Assembly (NCBI GenBank): GCA_051453625.1 | Contig: JBOZIK010000001.1 | Span: 88,657,999-88,721,998 of the forward strand | From: Welwitschia mirabilis | Lineage: Eukaryota > Gnetophyta > Gnetopsida > Welwitschiales | Reading direction: 5' to 3' | Length of the DNA: 64,000 nt | Shown: positions 1 through 12,999 of the stretch, piece after piece | Position numbering within the stretch: position 1 is the stretch's first letter | Layout: each line of letters begins with the position of its first letter | Notes under the pieces: model-generated | What the model was told of the DNA's origin: nothing | The model's database searches: none | What the model saw: the letters and a program-made list of their open reading frames with translations, nothing else | Position numbers and translations under genes: made by a program

Positions 1-3000
1 TACCAAAAAAACCCCTTATTCTCAAACCTAAGAAGAATTAGTAAAGGAGACATAAATATTAATGAGAAAATGATTAGAAATAGTAGCATCTACATAAAAT
101 TTAATTTTCTCATTAATATTTTGAAAGTATGAATTAAAAAATTAAAACTTATCCAATTTGTAAAAAATATGCTTTGATCCTCTATGACAATTACACTACT
201 AAACTTGATAAAATCTTAAAAATGGATGTCATGTATTTTATTTAAATTATTTTATGAAATAATAAATTCTCCTGAATAATCTAAGGAACATCTAAGAAAA
301 AGAGAAGATTACCTTAAACTTTGATCTTTCTCAAGAGTTTTTTTCAAAGCATACAGATTAGAAATACCAATAGTGTCAAAGATCCTTTAGACAATAGCCA
401 AATGACTCTTCTGTAATGACCAAATCCAAAATCTAAGATGTTAACGCTTCACTTCCTATTTATTAAAATTTCTACTTGTTCTTTATTACTCTTAAAGATC
501 TCTAGAAGCTTACTAAGAAAAATAATAATTAGATCTAAAGTTCTAGTTTCTTGTAACAAGATAAAATCAAGTATCAATTATTAATTTGAAATAAAATCTT
601 TAAAAATCTTAAATCAGAGCCTATCTATAATGTCCTAAACATTTCATGACAGGGTTATCATTGTTACCAGAGGAGTAAGTCCCCTATCTTATTTCTTGTA
701 TCATCCTCAAATTTTTTTTTAAAATCATTAATAGAAGAAAAAAATATTATTCACTAATGGAGTATTGAAATTAAAATTAATTCACAGTGAATATGGGAGT
801 TGTGTTAATTTTTAGTGGACTTGACTATCTTTGTAACTATTATTTATTACACTAAACCAAATATAATCCTTTTATTTCTACATTTGAATTAATAGTATCA
901 TAATATTAAATTCCCTAGGAAGAAAGGATCATTTTATCCATTAATTTTCTTTTGAAGTTTAGGAAAGATTTACCATTAGATCAAAAAGAATCTAAGTCCC
1001 TATAAATGTAGGTAAAAATGAATTAAGTGCTAAAAATGTAGCAAATCTATTTCCCCAATTTAAAATTATTGTTTCTCCTAATCCTTTTTCTAATTTAATT
1101 CTAGATAATAATACATTGTCTGGTTGTCTTGATGCTAATAATAATAAAATCTTGACATATTCTAATATACACCTTTCTAGACATAGGTTGTATAATCTGC
1201 ATTATTGTTTAATTCATTCCTCTTATATTATGAATTAATATCTATAAAGTAACATATGCACGGAATACCATTAGTTGGTGAAAATTATTTTGAACTAATA
1301 TCAAAAACCATGTCGCACCCCACCATTTCAAAAATTAGCTAAAAATTTAATAATTCAAGTAAGCAAGAAATTCTAGTATACTTATGTGAATCTAGATCAA
1401 ATTCCAATGGCCATAATATATGTATTTATGCATCTATCGGTATGTTCATATTTAAAATAAAAGTTTTCTAAATAGTAAAAATAAGAAAGATATAGAGACC
1501 TGAAATAACATTTTACAGAGGGAATGTTAAACTTAAAACTTTTGGTGACATATTCTCTATGGAATATAATCATGAGAATTACCCAAATGAATCATTTAAT
1601 TACATGAAAGGCTTCATAGAAGTTCTAGAATTAAGAAAGGCATCCAAATATTTAAATACATAACCTTCTAAGTAGGGGATGAGTGTTCCATTAGTTGAAC
1701 TACCATCCTATTAGTTTTTACCAAATATTAAAAAAACAAAAAAAAGGAAAAACATTTTAGAGTGTAAATTAACCACTTAAAAAGTAAAAGTTAATTTATT
1801 TTATAAGATTATTACATTGCATGGAAATACAAAAATATATAAAAGCTTACATATTTATCATTTACATGTTTTATGACAAAAATATAGAAAAACACAAAAA
1901 CAACATATAATGAGGTATAAAGTAAGATTATTATAAATATCTAATGAAATAGGCTATTATCATTAAAGCATGAAAATATAAAACTATATAAAAAGTTAAA
2001 TATTTAGCATTTACTTGTTTTATGATATAAATATTAAAAAACAAAAAATGATGTATATAAGTTATAACCGAAGATTATTTCAAATATGTAATGTAATGAT
2101 CTATTATCATTAAAGCATTTAATAAAGTAACTTTTTCATTTCTAAAATTAAAGTAAATAGGGAAAAAACTCAATAGAAATTTTAAAAAAAGCATTTCCAT
2201 CAAAAACTTCATCATATCTATGTAATATTAAAAACACGTCTTGTAATCATATCACAACACATGACATGAAGGGCAGTTTAACTTCACAATTTTGCCAAGG
2301 GGTCTACCTTTGAGACCATCTCTCTAAGGTTCTTAAATGATTAGTTTGGGTTTGTAACTGATTACAAGAACTTGTACTCTACCCCAAACTACTACCAAAC
2401 AATTCTTATGTTGTGTGCCGAAGAATGTAAATCATGTTAAGCATCATTTTCACAAGAATCATATCCATTAAGCCAAACCTTAGTTTCTTAGATTAATACA
2501 TTTAAATATTGAGATATGTTTACTAAATAACTTCATATTTAATAAAATATACTATAAATTATAATAATTTTAACACCTAATTTAATGACTTTGACATTTT
2601 AATTCTTTAATCAAATTTCATTAACCATTGATCATAGGGCTAAGTAACATCTTCTCAGAAACATGCACATGTAATACAACATCCAAATTATACTGTTAAT
2701 ACTTGTATGTCATATTATTATTAATTGAATATCCAAGTTCTAATGTCATGATTTTATTTTGTGAAATTCATATCCTCCAAGTAGCAAAGTTAACTACATG
2801 AAACTTTCCTAAGGTTATGTAAATGTAAGAATCAATTTCATAACATTAAATGCTTGGTCAAAAGAATCAAATGTTTTATAAAATGATGAATTATTACTTT
2901 GAAAAATGAAAAGGTAAATTATTTATATATATATATATTTAAAGAACTAAGCAAAGTCTAATGAAGGTTTTTCCAAAGAATACTTCTCTAAAGATTTATT

Positions 3001-4458
3001 ACTAGTATAATAAGTTGAGTTATAAATCATTACACATATACTAATTGTATACATTTCGTTAGTTGCTTTCTAATTATTGTCACATTCTATTATAACGTAA
3101 TGATGTTAGAAAATAGCAGTTAAATAGTAACTCTAATTTTTTGGTAATTTAGTAATAAATTTATCATGTTAATTATGAAAAAAATCTAAGATTCAAATTC
3201 TAAGTAGCTATATTTGTAAGATAATCAAATGTTTAACAAATAATTGTAAAATTATGAAGGTTATAAATATGGATTCTTAAATGCATCAATGCATTAATCT
3301 AACCTTAGCCATGTTCATTTATCTAAGATGCTTATTATCTTGATTCTACGGATGATCTAATCATTCATAAGATTGAGGTACTTTTCATTTATTTTTTAAA
3401 ATTAGAATTTACCTTATCATTAATTGATTTTAATATATTATACATCGATTTCATAATCCTTTTTTCAATTAGATTTATATAACATTTCTTGTGTCAATAT
3501 TAAAGTTGGTAGCATTAAAAAATTTAGAAATATTTAAATTTATTATGTTTAGTATTTTGCATTAGAACTTTTGATTTTTTGCAAAGTTTTATTAAGACAT
3601 CTAATATTAGATATTACTAGTTGCTTTTGTTTAAGCATAACAAATTTTAATGGTCTTATTTTAATTACTTTCATTAATTCATATCTTTTTAATGAAGTCA
3701 CAATAGCAATTTATTATAGGTTTCTTTCTAAACATTCTATTACTCAGAGTATTAAGCTTTAAATTTCGTATGAATTCCCTTCCTTTTCTCTTGAGCCTTT
3801 GATTTGGAGCTCTTCTCTAATTTGTAATCCACATTGAATAGTTATGTGATTTCTTTTTTTTTTTGTTTGAAATATTAAAAAGTTTTGTAACCAAAAAAAT
3901 TTTATTATAGGTTTCTATTTTTATAGCCTCAAAAATGTGTATACATTTCAAGTATTGATTACTTAAAAAGTTTTTCATATTTTTATTCTTATGCTCCTTT
4001 TAACAAAAACCAAGTTTTATATTGTAAAAGCTTTAAGCATTATGAAGTCCTAGCTAAATAATTAATCATGAATAACATACAAACATTATCCATAATTCTT
4101 TTTCAAATCAAATTAGATAAGTTTTAAATGATAACCTTTTACCTTATTATAAATACTATTATCATATAGTGCTCATTATTAATTAGTACTACATGCAAAT
4201 TATAAAGCATAGAGAATTTTAATTATAATAATTAATAGATTATTTAAAGATGGCAAAAAAAGATGAAAAAAAAGCCTAACTAATTTAATAAAAATCATTA
4301 AAGATATGTATAAATATATTTATTAATAAACATATCCTTATTGTAATTCAACAATCATGAAGCTACAAAGGAAAGAATAATAATAAGAAGAACCTATAGT
4401 AACTTAATAAAATAATTTTAAATGTTTCTTATAGAGATTATTAATTGGTCAACATGAC
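1..4458. other. AT-rich intergenic DNA, no gene seen
   Basis: Every frame is broken by frequent stops and the open stretches are short and of low complexity, as expected by chance in such AT-rich DNA. A small (TA)n run sits at 2924-2938. No RNA gene, LTR boundary or retroelement domain was recognised. Confidence 0.6.
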
Positions 4459-6557
4459 TTACTTTGGGCTTTGAAAGAGCCTTACAAATCCATGAATCAT
4501 TTTGATCAACCAACTCAAACAAAACAAAATAGTCCTAATTAATCTATTGTAGTATTTTAAAACAGGATAAACCATTATCGTTACTGGGGGCTTCAGGTAT
4601 TGCTCATATAGTACTTCAATTCTTCCAGAGATACTTGATGAATTGAGTAAGATACCTATAAAAATATTAAATAATATTAGTTTCATTTAACATTTAACTT
4701 TTAATAAACTAAAATTTATTGAATTGATTTTACTTACTTTTGGCTAAGGTTGGAAATAATTCAAAAAAGGAGTTACTTGCTCCTAGGAATGCCTAATAAA
4801 ACAAAGAAATATGTTAATTTTAATGTAGTATTTAATTTCTATATAAAGTAATGCATGATAATAAAAGAAACTTACCAGCATCCAATTGCCTTGTTTAAGA
4901 GGAGATTCCATAAATTCATGAATATCCCTACATGTAAAGTAGAGTTATTAAGATAACCAACCAAATGAATAAAATCATCCTAATAGAATTAGGAATTACA
5001 TACAACAGATTATTGTAAAGAAGTTGATGATTATAATTGTTTAAAGCTATTATATATCATGTTAAAGATTAGAAGTCTAAAACTTCTTACTTTAAGTAGA
5101 ATTAAAGTAATAGAGATATAATCAAGAGACAAGAGAATAAGATGTTGAGAAGATGATAAATGGTTAGACTATAGTGTTTTAGAAAGGAGAATTGTGGGTG
5201 AAGAAAAAACTTTTAACAAGAATGAATAGTGAAGAGATAAAGATGCACACAATGAGATAAACATGTGACGTGGAAAGAAAGAATTAGGGATTGGTTAACT
5301 TTAAAAAGTTTAAAGTGTTAATGAAAGGAGAGAAATATTCAAGAATTTATTGATACAATTGAAAGCACATAAGGGACTTGAGTCAAGAAACACTACTATA
5401 AAAAAGTACATTATGAAAAAAATGTGAAAGGAAAAACATTTAAAGTGAGTTGTATAAAGTGAGTTGATGTAAATAGGCATTCAAAACTATAAGTTGTAGA
5501 CGAAATTAATTGTGAAAAGGATGGGAGACAATGTAAAATGTCTTACAAGTTCCATAAGAAAAGCACACGAAAAAAAGGCTTAGATAATTATTACATTAAA
5601 AATCTTGCTCTTTAGGCTTCACCACTCAAAAAATAAAAGAATAAATGTTAAAATATTATACTAATGTAACTAACTTGATAAGCAACTTAGGTCCCTCCTT
5701 GGCACAACTAAAGATGGTACAACCCTTGGTTAAAGGAAACTCTACTCCATCCCATTCTGAAATAAACATCGTTATTAAAAATAAGTCAATTCTAATTAAT
5801 TAATAAATTAACATAGAGTAGCAACAAATCACTTGCACCAACGGCTATAAATACGAGAAGTCTCTACCAAGATGCCAGAGAGCTGCAACTTTGAGTTCAG
5901 GCCCTCCGCAGATACTCTCGATGCGAAACATCATTCGCTTTCCCATCGTTTCCATCAAAGATCGGATGAATTGCAGAGTTCCCTTCACAAACGAAGACAT
6001 AAGTTCGGTCATTGCTCAAAATGCGTATCATTTAATGAACAAAACATCATTCCAAATAATTCATTTGCAGAAGAAACTACAGCTCTCCCGTAGAAGGCTC
6101 CCCCGTGCGCGAAAGATCGAAAAATGCAGGTTCCCGCGATGATATCTGCAAGCGCGTTAAGATCTCGGCTGTTGATCGCTTCGTAAAATCCCCAAACTAC
6201 AGCCATTGCAGCGTCGCTTCTTTCAGCTGAGATTCTAGCATAATATTCTTCCTCTTGCTTTACAAGATCCGAATCATCTGCTTCAAATTTTGCGCCAGTC
6301 TCTCCTCCCTCTCTTCTTGGCAGGCCTGTCTCGTCTGCTTCTGGATCCTTCTTTGATTTTGCAGCCACTCGTAGGGTCACAAATCTGCCTTTCGTCGAAA
6401 TCCTAGTTAGGGTTGCGAATTTCTTCTTAGGGCTGATGCAGATTAGGTTTTGGATTGGACGCTGTAACGTCGGCAAAGTTGCGGACCTTTTCTGCGCGAG
6501 ACATGTTTTTGTTGAGTTCAAGCAGAACGCGGAGGAGCTAATTGAGAGGGAAGCCAT
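4459..6557 (-). CDS. Probable plastid NTF2/SnoaL-like protein, six exons
   Basis: Exons on the minus strand are 6557-6081, 5982-5868, 5756-5675, 4927-4876, 4792-4738 and 4655-4459. They total 978 nt, or 325 codons plus TAA. All five introns (98, 111, 747, 83, 82 bp) are GT-AG and every junction keeps the frame. The N-terminus (MASLSISSSAF...) is Ser/Ala-rich with few acidic residues, like a chloroplast transit peptide. An acidic linker follows. The NTF2-like part starts near residue 120 (VVWGFYEAINSRDLNALADI), then FYGRA / LQFIRSLMETMG, WHL-EWDG, FPLTKGCTIF and IHEFME. This order matches plant plastid-predicted NTF2-family proteins with SnoaL-like folds, whose function is mostly unknown. The C-terminus has a hydrophobic stretch (ILFCLSWLIKMIHGFV) that could be a membrane anchor. 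Without splicing, exon 1 runs on to a stop at 6009, giving a misleading 182-residue frame. The exon 1 donor (GCT|GTAG) is the least typical. Expression and function are inferred. Confidence 0.85.
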
Positions 6558-7320
6558 TGGAAATCAGAGTCGGAGTCGGAACGATGGATGGCGGATGGAA
6601 ATGTCTCTGGTGCGTTTAAGGATTTATTTTAGATCGAACTCTTTCAGAACAAGTTTACGATGATGCTTTCGAAATGTTTAATCGTTTCCGTTCCTCGATT
6701 CCAGCCGCAGTATCAAGAAAGTAATATCTTTTGCTTTGCTTCGATCAAGCAAGGTATTTTCCTGTCAATTAGATGTTCCATTCTTCTCCTGCAAGTCTTT
6801 TCTGAAAGATTTTCTGCACTCTGGTCACCCATCATTATGAGATACCGATTCCTTTTCTCAGGAAAGAGGAGAATTTCTGATACTCCTTTAGTTTCGGTGG
6901 GACTTTATGAATGCCAGACATCCTGGAATCCTAAAGCCTCCCCTGCTGAAGAAAGGCATAAGTCTGGACTCTGGAGAAAGTTGAAAACAGAACAGATAAA
7001 CTTCTTTGATGAGGTAACTTCTGCATCGGCTTGCCTTGCGTCAGCGCCATAGATGGTTTAACTGTGCTAAAGTTCTTCAAGTTTGCTTTTATCAGTCCAC
7101 CTATCGTCACTACTGCGCTTCAAATTGGATGCCTCCTGGAAATTGGAAACATTTTATGTTGCGGACTTGGAAACGCTGAAGTCTGGCAGGATACCAGGGC
7201 AACGGATCGATGATCGGCTCCTGGCATTCTCCCTTGAAGCTTGTCAAAGCAGCTCATCCTTGGGAATGGAATCTTTAATTGGAGGGAACGTTGAAAAGTG
7301 AATTCTTTATCTCTTAATTT
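6558..7320 (+). other. GC-richer segment with unrecognised open frame
   Basis: This stretch is clearly richer in G+C than its surroundings and lies just upstream of the minus-strand NTF2-like gene, so it probably holds that gene's promoter and 5' UTR. On the plus strand a frame is open from 6660 to 7049 (includes SVGLYECQTSWNPK) and another from 7083 to 7298 (ends LIGGNVEK). Splice-like sites lie between them: CTCAG before 6862, GAG|GTAAC near 7014 and ATCAG near 7094. A divergent gene or gene fragment is possible. I recognise no family, the frames may be accidental, and none is asserted as a CDS. Confidence 0.25.
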
Positions 7321-9844
7321 CTTTTGTAGATTATTAGATTTTCTTTGCATCTTTCTCAAAACCTAAATTACGAAATTAATGTCTAAAATAGAGGTGTTAT
7401 TAAAAAACATATCAAATATTATGAGATATTTGTAAAAGCGAGTGTAAAAATTAAATTTTCAATATCTCATTCTTAGATTTTGTCTCCTTATTTTTCTCAT
7501 GCTTGAATGTTAGTATTTTAATTAGAGGATTATAGTAGCTTTGACAGAAAAATGCAAGGACCTTAAACTTTTGATATATTTTATTTAAATTTTTTTAATA
7601 TATTCAGAGATGTTATTTTTTAAACTGAACCTGAAATTTTAAGACACTCGTTTTCTAATAGGATGTATGCTAATAATCTCTTTTATAGCTGGCAAAGGGA
7701 TGATATATATATTTTAAGTGTTTAACATGGTAGACTTATGGTTAGTTTTATTTTTATCAATTTTCTATAAACAAATGTTGAAAATGATTTTTTATGTAAT
7801 TTTTTATTTTTAAAGAATATTTTAAAAATGCTTTGAACCTTTAACCCAATTAGATGAGACAAAACATTAAAAATAGATTATAATGAAAATAAGAACAAAG
7901 GAAGCATGTAATCAAAATTTCTCATTTATTAACCAATTAGTTACTTTGCCAAGGTGGTTATTAAATCAAAAAGTATTTACCAACTTTCCTTTCCAACATG
8001 ACAAGTAATCAAAAGAAGACCATGTGATGTAAGAAATTAATCAAAGTTAGAATAAAGAAAAATTATTAATTAATAATATTATTAATGAGTTTTTTCCTTT
8101 TCCTTTTCCCTTTGTTAATCTCTTTTTTAATGAAAGTGGATTCGATTAATTGACAATTGAAAAATTAAAAATTACAGGCCATTGTGCAACATAACAGTTA
8201 TTGATTATTAGCAAGCATCAATTACAGTTGCATTTTCACTAGAATCCATTAGCTGATAGGATCTCCTACGTTATACAAAAGGAACATACATTAAGGATAA
8301 CTGTGTCCTGCTTTCATAACTAAAGATATTAGTGTGAATGCTTTGAAATGAAGAGGCACTGCAAAATTTCCATAACTTAAAGATCATTATAATTCTAGCT
8401 ACTTTTGATGAATTATTTTAATACTCAACAGTAGAATTGTTAATGTTAAAAAAAGCATGCTCTAAAGAGATATCATGCAATCCAAAACTTCTTTTCAAAC
8501 ATTTAAAAGCACTAGTAGCTATAGGGCAATTCCAGAAGGCATGTAAGAAACTTTATAAAATATTATAACCAATGCATAAAGAGGGATTAGTACTTACTTT
8601 ATCATTTTATCACCAAATGGAAGGCTTTAATTTAACCAACACTAGTAGAAGATGGATACTTTGGGTATAATATGGAATTTTCAAAGCTTTTTAGAAATGT
8701 TATTCCATATTTCTACAACAAACTCCACATTCCGTTTCCTATATCATTTCCTCTTAAAGTTTTAATTCATAACATTATCATGCATTAAAACTAAATAATC
8801 TCTTTTTTTGTTATTATTGAAAAGGTTATAAGAAGTAGGTTAATACCAATTTGTGATGATTTTATTATTATTTTATTGTATGTTTCTTTGTGATGATTTT
8901 TTAAATCAAAGAGAAGTGAGCTATCTCAAATGACATAATAGTAGAATGATTAGTAGATCAAATTTTACTATGAATATACTAGATGAAAGCATATAATCTA
9001 ATGAGATACTACAATGACAGCTAACATAATTGTTAATCCCGAGATATAAAGACTTACCTTAAAAATTTCCCTCTTAACATGGGGAATATCAAATACTTTT
9101 CTAAGTTAGTTATTATTAATTAAAGCGTACTGCTTCTTAAGATATAATTAATTATAGGCCACATTCAATAATTGTAGGATAAGATGTTATTACACATATC
9201 ACAATGATAGTTCAAAATATATTACACATTCTATAGTAATAGAAAATGTATAAAGAATGTAAGATTTAAAAATATAGGATAAGGAACTTAAAATGTTATG
9301 TAATCACTTACTAGTCCCTACTTTTGACAATTTTGTTTCTTAGAATTATAACTTATACATGTGTACATAATTGTTTATTATCATATCAATATGCTTAGCT
9401 ATAGGTAAATTTTTCTTTACATGTTTTAGAGTTAAACATAACATAATAATCCATTCTTAATAATTTTCTAATTTTTTAACTTTATTTTTCAAGAATTCCA
9501 CCAAAAACTAACCTTTATGAAATAACTTTAAGAAAACAAGCTAAAAAATCAATAAGAAACATAAGGGGAGTCATATTTCCTATTTTGTTCTTACTTTTAA
9601 TGCTTTCAAAGTTACCAAGTATAGTTTTTATTTGTGATCAAGACAAGTGAGGCAATCTAGTAAAATTGTTCATCCACAAACAAAGCATAACTAATACTTA
9701 TAGTATTTTTAGATTTAATTTTATTTGTATTAGATTATTATTATATACTATTTTTAATTTCTTTAACTAATACTAAAATCTCCTATTTATATTACTAGCT
9801 GAGGAGATGAGATCATCAATGAACCCTTTTTATCATAAAGCATA

Positions 9845-9848
<4 letters not shown>
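7321..9848. other. AT-rich intergenic DNA, no gene seen
   Basis: Stops are dense in all frames. No retroelement motif, RNA gene or clear repeat boundary was recognised. Confidence 0.55.
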
Positions 9849-9896
<48 letters not shown>

Positions 9897-10645
9897 NNNN
9901 NNNNNNNNNNNNNNNNNNNNNNNNNNNNNNNNNNNNNNNNNNNNNNNNNNNNNNNNNNNNNNNNNNNNNNNNNNNNNNNNNNNNNNNNNNNNNNNNNNNN
10001 NNNNNNNNNNNNNNNNNNNNNNNNNNNNNNNNNNNNNNNNNNNNNNNNNNNNNNNNNNNNNNNNNNNNNNNNNNNNNNNNNNNNNNNNNNNNNNNNNNNN
10101 NNNNNNNNNNNNNNNNNNNNNNNNNNNNNNNNNNNNNNNNNNNNNNNNNNNNNNNNNNNNNNNNNNNNNNNNNNNNNNNNNNNNNNNNNNNNNNNNNNNN
10201 NNNNNNNNNNNNNNNNNNNNNNNNNNNNNNNNNNNNNNNNNNNNNNNNNNNNNNNNNNNNNNNNNNNNNNNNNNNNNNNNNNNNNNNNNNNNNNNNNNNN
10301 NNNNNNNNNNNNNNNNNNNNNNNNNNNNNNNNNNNNNNNNNNNNNNNNNNNNNNNNNNNNNNNNNNNNNNNNNNNNNNNNNNNNNNNNNNNNNNNNNNNN
10401 NNNNNNNNNNNNNNNNNNNNNNNNNNNNNNNNNNNNNNNNNNNNNNNNNNNNNNNNNNNNNNNNNNNNNNNNNNNNNNNNNNNNNNNNNNNNNNNNNNNN
10501 NNNNNNNNNNNNNNNNNNNNNNNNNNNNNNNNNNNNNNNNNNNNNNNNNNNNNNNNNNNNNNNNNNNNNNNNNNNNNNNNNNNNNNNNNNNNNNNNNNNN
10601 NNNNNNNNNNNNNNNNNNNNNNNNNNNNNNNNNNNNNNNNNNNNN

Positions 10646-10716
<71 letters not shown>
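9849..10716. repeat. (CT)n microsatellite interrupted by a 749-N gap
   Basis: Pure TC dinucleotide runs occupy 9849-9896 and 10646-10716, with unknown sequence at 9897-10645. The gap starts and ends inside the same repeat, so the assembler probably failed in a longer (CT)n tract. The long Arg-Glu frame read across it on the minus strand is an artefact of the repeat. Confidence 0.9.
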
Positions 10717-10719
<3 letters not shown>

Positions 10720-10779
10720 GGTTTCTCCTTTAGAACATATAACATGAATTTTGACTAATATAACTCCTAGAAGTTTTAT

Positions 10780-11180
10780 ACCCTAAAATTTTAGTAATTT
10801 AAAAATTTTATAAGGTAAAAAATCTAGAATTTAAAAGAGTTTAGGATTAATAAGATTTTTGAAGTTAAAAGATTTAGCAGTTCAGAAAAACTTAAGAGCT
10901 AAAACTCTAGGAGTTAAAAAACCATAGGATTTAAAAAATTTTATAAGTTTAAAAATTTAATTAAAAATTTTAACAGTTTGAAAATTTATGTGTTCAAAAA
11001 AAAACTTTATGAGTTAAATCTTTTAAAAGCTTAAAAATTTAAAATCTTAAAAAATTAGGAGTTAAAAAATTTTAGGAGCTAAAAAATTTTACTAGTTAAG
11101 AAATTTTTAGTAGTTAAAAATTTTAAAAGTTAGAAAAAATTAGACATTAAAAAATTAAGAGATAAAACATTTTACAAATT
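10780..11180. repeat. Degenerate short-period repeat (aggagttaaaaaatttt type)
   Basis: A motif close to TAGGAGTTAAAAAATTTT recurs about every 17-22 bases with many substitutions. Variants include ttaggagctaaaaaatttta, tagttaagaaatttttagta and ttaaaagttagaaaaaatta. It reads as an eroded minisatellite. Exact copy number and limits cannot be set by eye. Confidence 0.6.
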
Positions 11181-12999
11181 AAATAAATTACGTTAGTAAT
11201 GATGTCTTTATTAAATGGAAGACCATGCATTTTGATAATTACTTAATTATATAGTAACAAAAAGTTAATTATTATGGTCCAAGACAACTTACCTTGATTG
11301 TAAGATCAAGGGATATACAAACCTAAGGTCTTGGATTCAAATCCATATAAAGGTTAAGGGACTATTGAAATTTTGCACTTTGTTATTTATCATTATAAGT
11401 TTATAGGGGCCTTATGCCATGTGGCATTGTGTAGCACATACTATCTACCTAGAATTCCCTTAGGCAAAATTAATTATTATGACTAATTCCTAATAATTAT
11501 AGAATTGCAACATAAAATAAACCAAGTACATCTTCATTAATGTCTTACAAAATTATATAAACGATTATTCTTGTTATAATATTTTAGGATTTAACATAAT
11601 TAAGAATAACCATCATGTCTAATATAAGGGAATGTTTAAAAACTTTAACTTTTGTAAATAAGACTAATATTCTTCCACATAATACATGTCATGGGTCTTT
11701 AGAAGTAAGTTTTATAGTTGTGTTTTATGAAATGAATTTTTGAACTTATGATAAAGGACTACTTTTACATTAATATTATAGATTCTTAGAAAGTAAGTTA
11801 TAACACTCTGTTTCAATTTGATAATCATTAGTCCATGAGAAGAACATTAAATACTTGTCTTGTACTCCTTCCCTTACTTTTGTGTAAGAATGTGACTTTT
11901 CATGCACAGGTAGTTATGAAAATTGGTGAGATTTTTCCCTCCTAAGAAATCCATCAAACCATTAGCATTCTACTCTATTGTAAGCATATATTTGAAATAT
12001 ATAAACTTATTATCATAGTTTTCTCTAACCACATGAGTAATTATATCAAATTTCTTAGTTTAGTTAGTAAAATTTATATCTAGAGCCTTATAATTATGTA
12101 TCATTATTCTAATAGAGTATAACTGGTTTTGATACTTTTTCATTTATATAATAAAATAATGTATTAAGTCACTAAAGTTATTGAATAGCTTCATTGAGGG
12201 ATATGAATTCCACCTCCATAGAGGCATGTCCAGTATTCATTGCTTTTTATTTTCTACAAATGGGATATTCATTCATGTAGGTAATAAAGTCTAATCTTGA
12301 TGTTTTGGTACAAGGATCTCATGCCTAACTTGTTTAAAATAGTCTTCTAAAGTAATGTTAATAGTGTTGTTACTATCCCTAGAGTTATTCACTAATAATA
12401 CTGAAATTAAACATTAAATAAATTATTAATAAACTAGTATATATCATTATCTATTCTAAAACATGTATTACAATCCATATATGAATTTTTATTGGCTTAC
12501 ATTCAAATATGGATATTATCTTCATTACATATTTGGTATCAAGTATATTATTTTATAAATACAATAATTCTTCAATAACTCATTTGTATAAAGTAAAATA
12601 CATTGACTCACTTTGAATATCTAGCTCATAATCAAGATTTATAAAAACTTTTCCTGGATGTCAATCTTCCATAGCACTTGATTTAACTCCTGCCTATTTA
12701 GCATATATTGCCTCATCCTTTTTAACTAGTTTTCATTTCTCTGTAATAATGTATTAGACTAAGAGCTTAATCCATAAAACACTTGATTACATCACTAATA
12801 TGAAAACTAAAATATTGGCTATGCTCTTTCCTCCATGTTTAGGAATAAATTAGAGTTTAATGTAGCTTTTTTACACTCAACCTTAATAAGAAATTTATAT
12901 AATAATTAATAATAAATTTTAAAGTCTTTTTAAGTTCATAAAAGGACTTGTTTCTTTTAATTTTTCTATTAACTTGGAATTATTTTTATTTTAGCCCTT
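11181..12999. other. AT-rich DNA; possible SINE-like tract, no gene
   Basis: No supported gene. Around 11320-11350 the sequence GGTCTTGGATTCAAATCC resembles a pol III B box, but no convincing A box is seen upstream, so a SINE is only a weak possibility. Confidence 0.4.

Noticed and set aside
1050-1330. Possible coding remnant around 1.05-1.33 kb
   Set aside because: A few protein-like phrases can be read but frames break quickly and no retroelement or gene family could be named.
6009-6080. C-terminal extension of exon 1 ending at 6009
   Set aside because: It is intron 1: splicing 6080-5983 restores the NTF2-like domain, while reading through gives a premature stop.
5872-6142. Plus-strand frames over the NTF2-like gene
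   Set aside because: They are antisense to exons 1 and 2 of the minus-strand gene and show no family resemblance.
7120-7359. 79-codon minus-strand frame
   Set aside because: Overlaps the GC-richer segment, has no recognisable domain and no splice support; probably chance in GC-richer DNA.
9816-10745. 309-codon minus-strand frame of Arg-Glu repeats
   Set aside because: It is only the (CT)n microsatellite translated through a 749-N gap.
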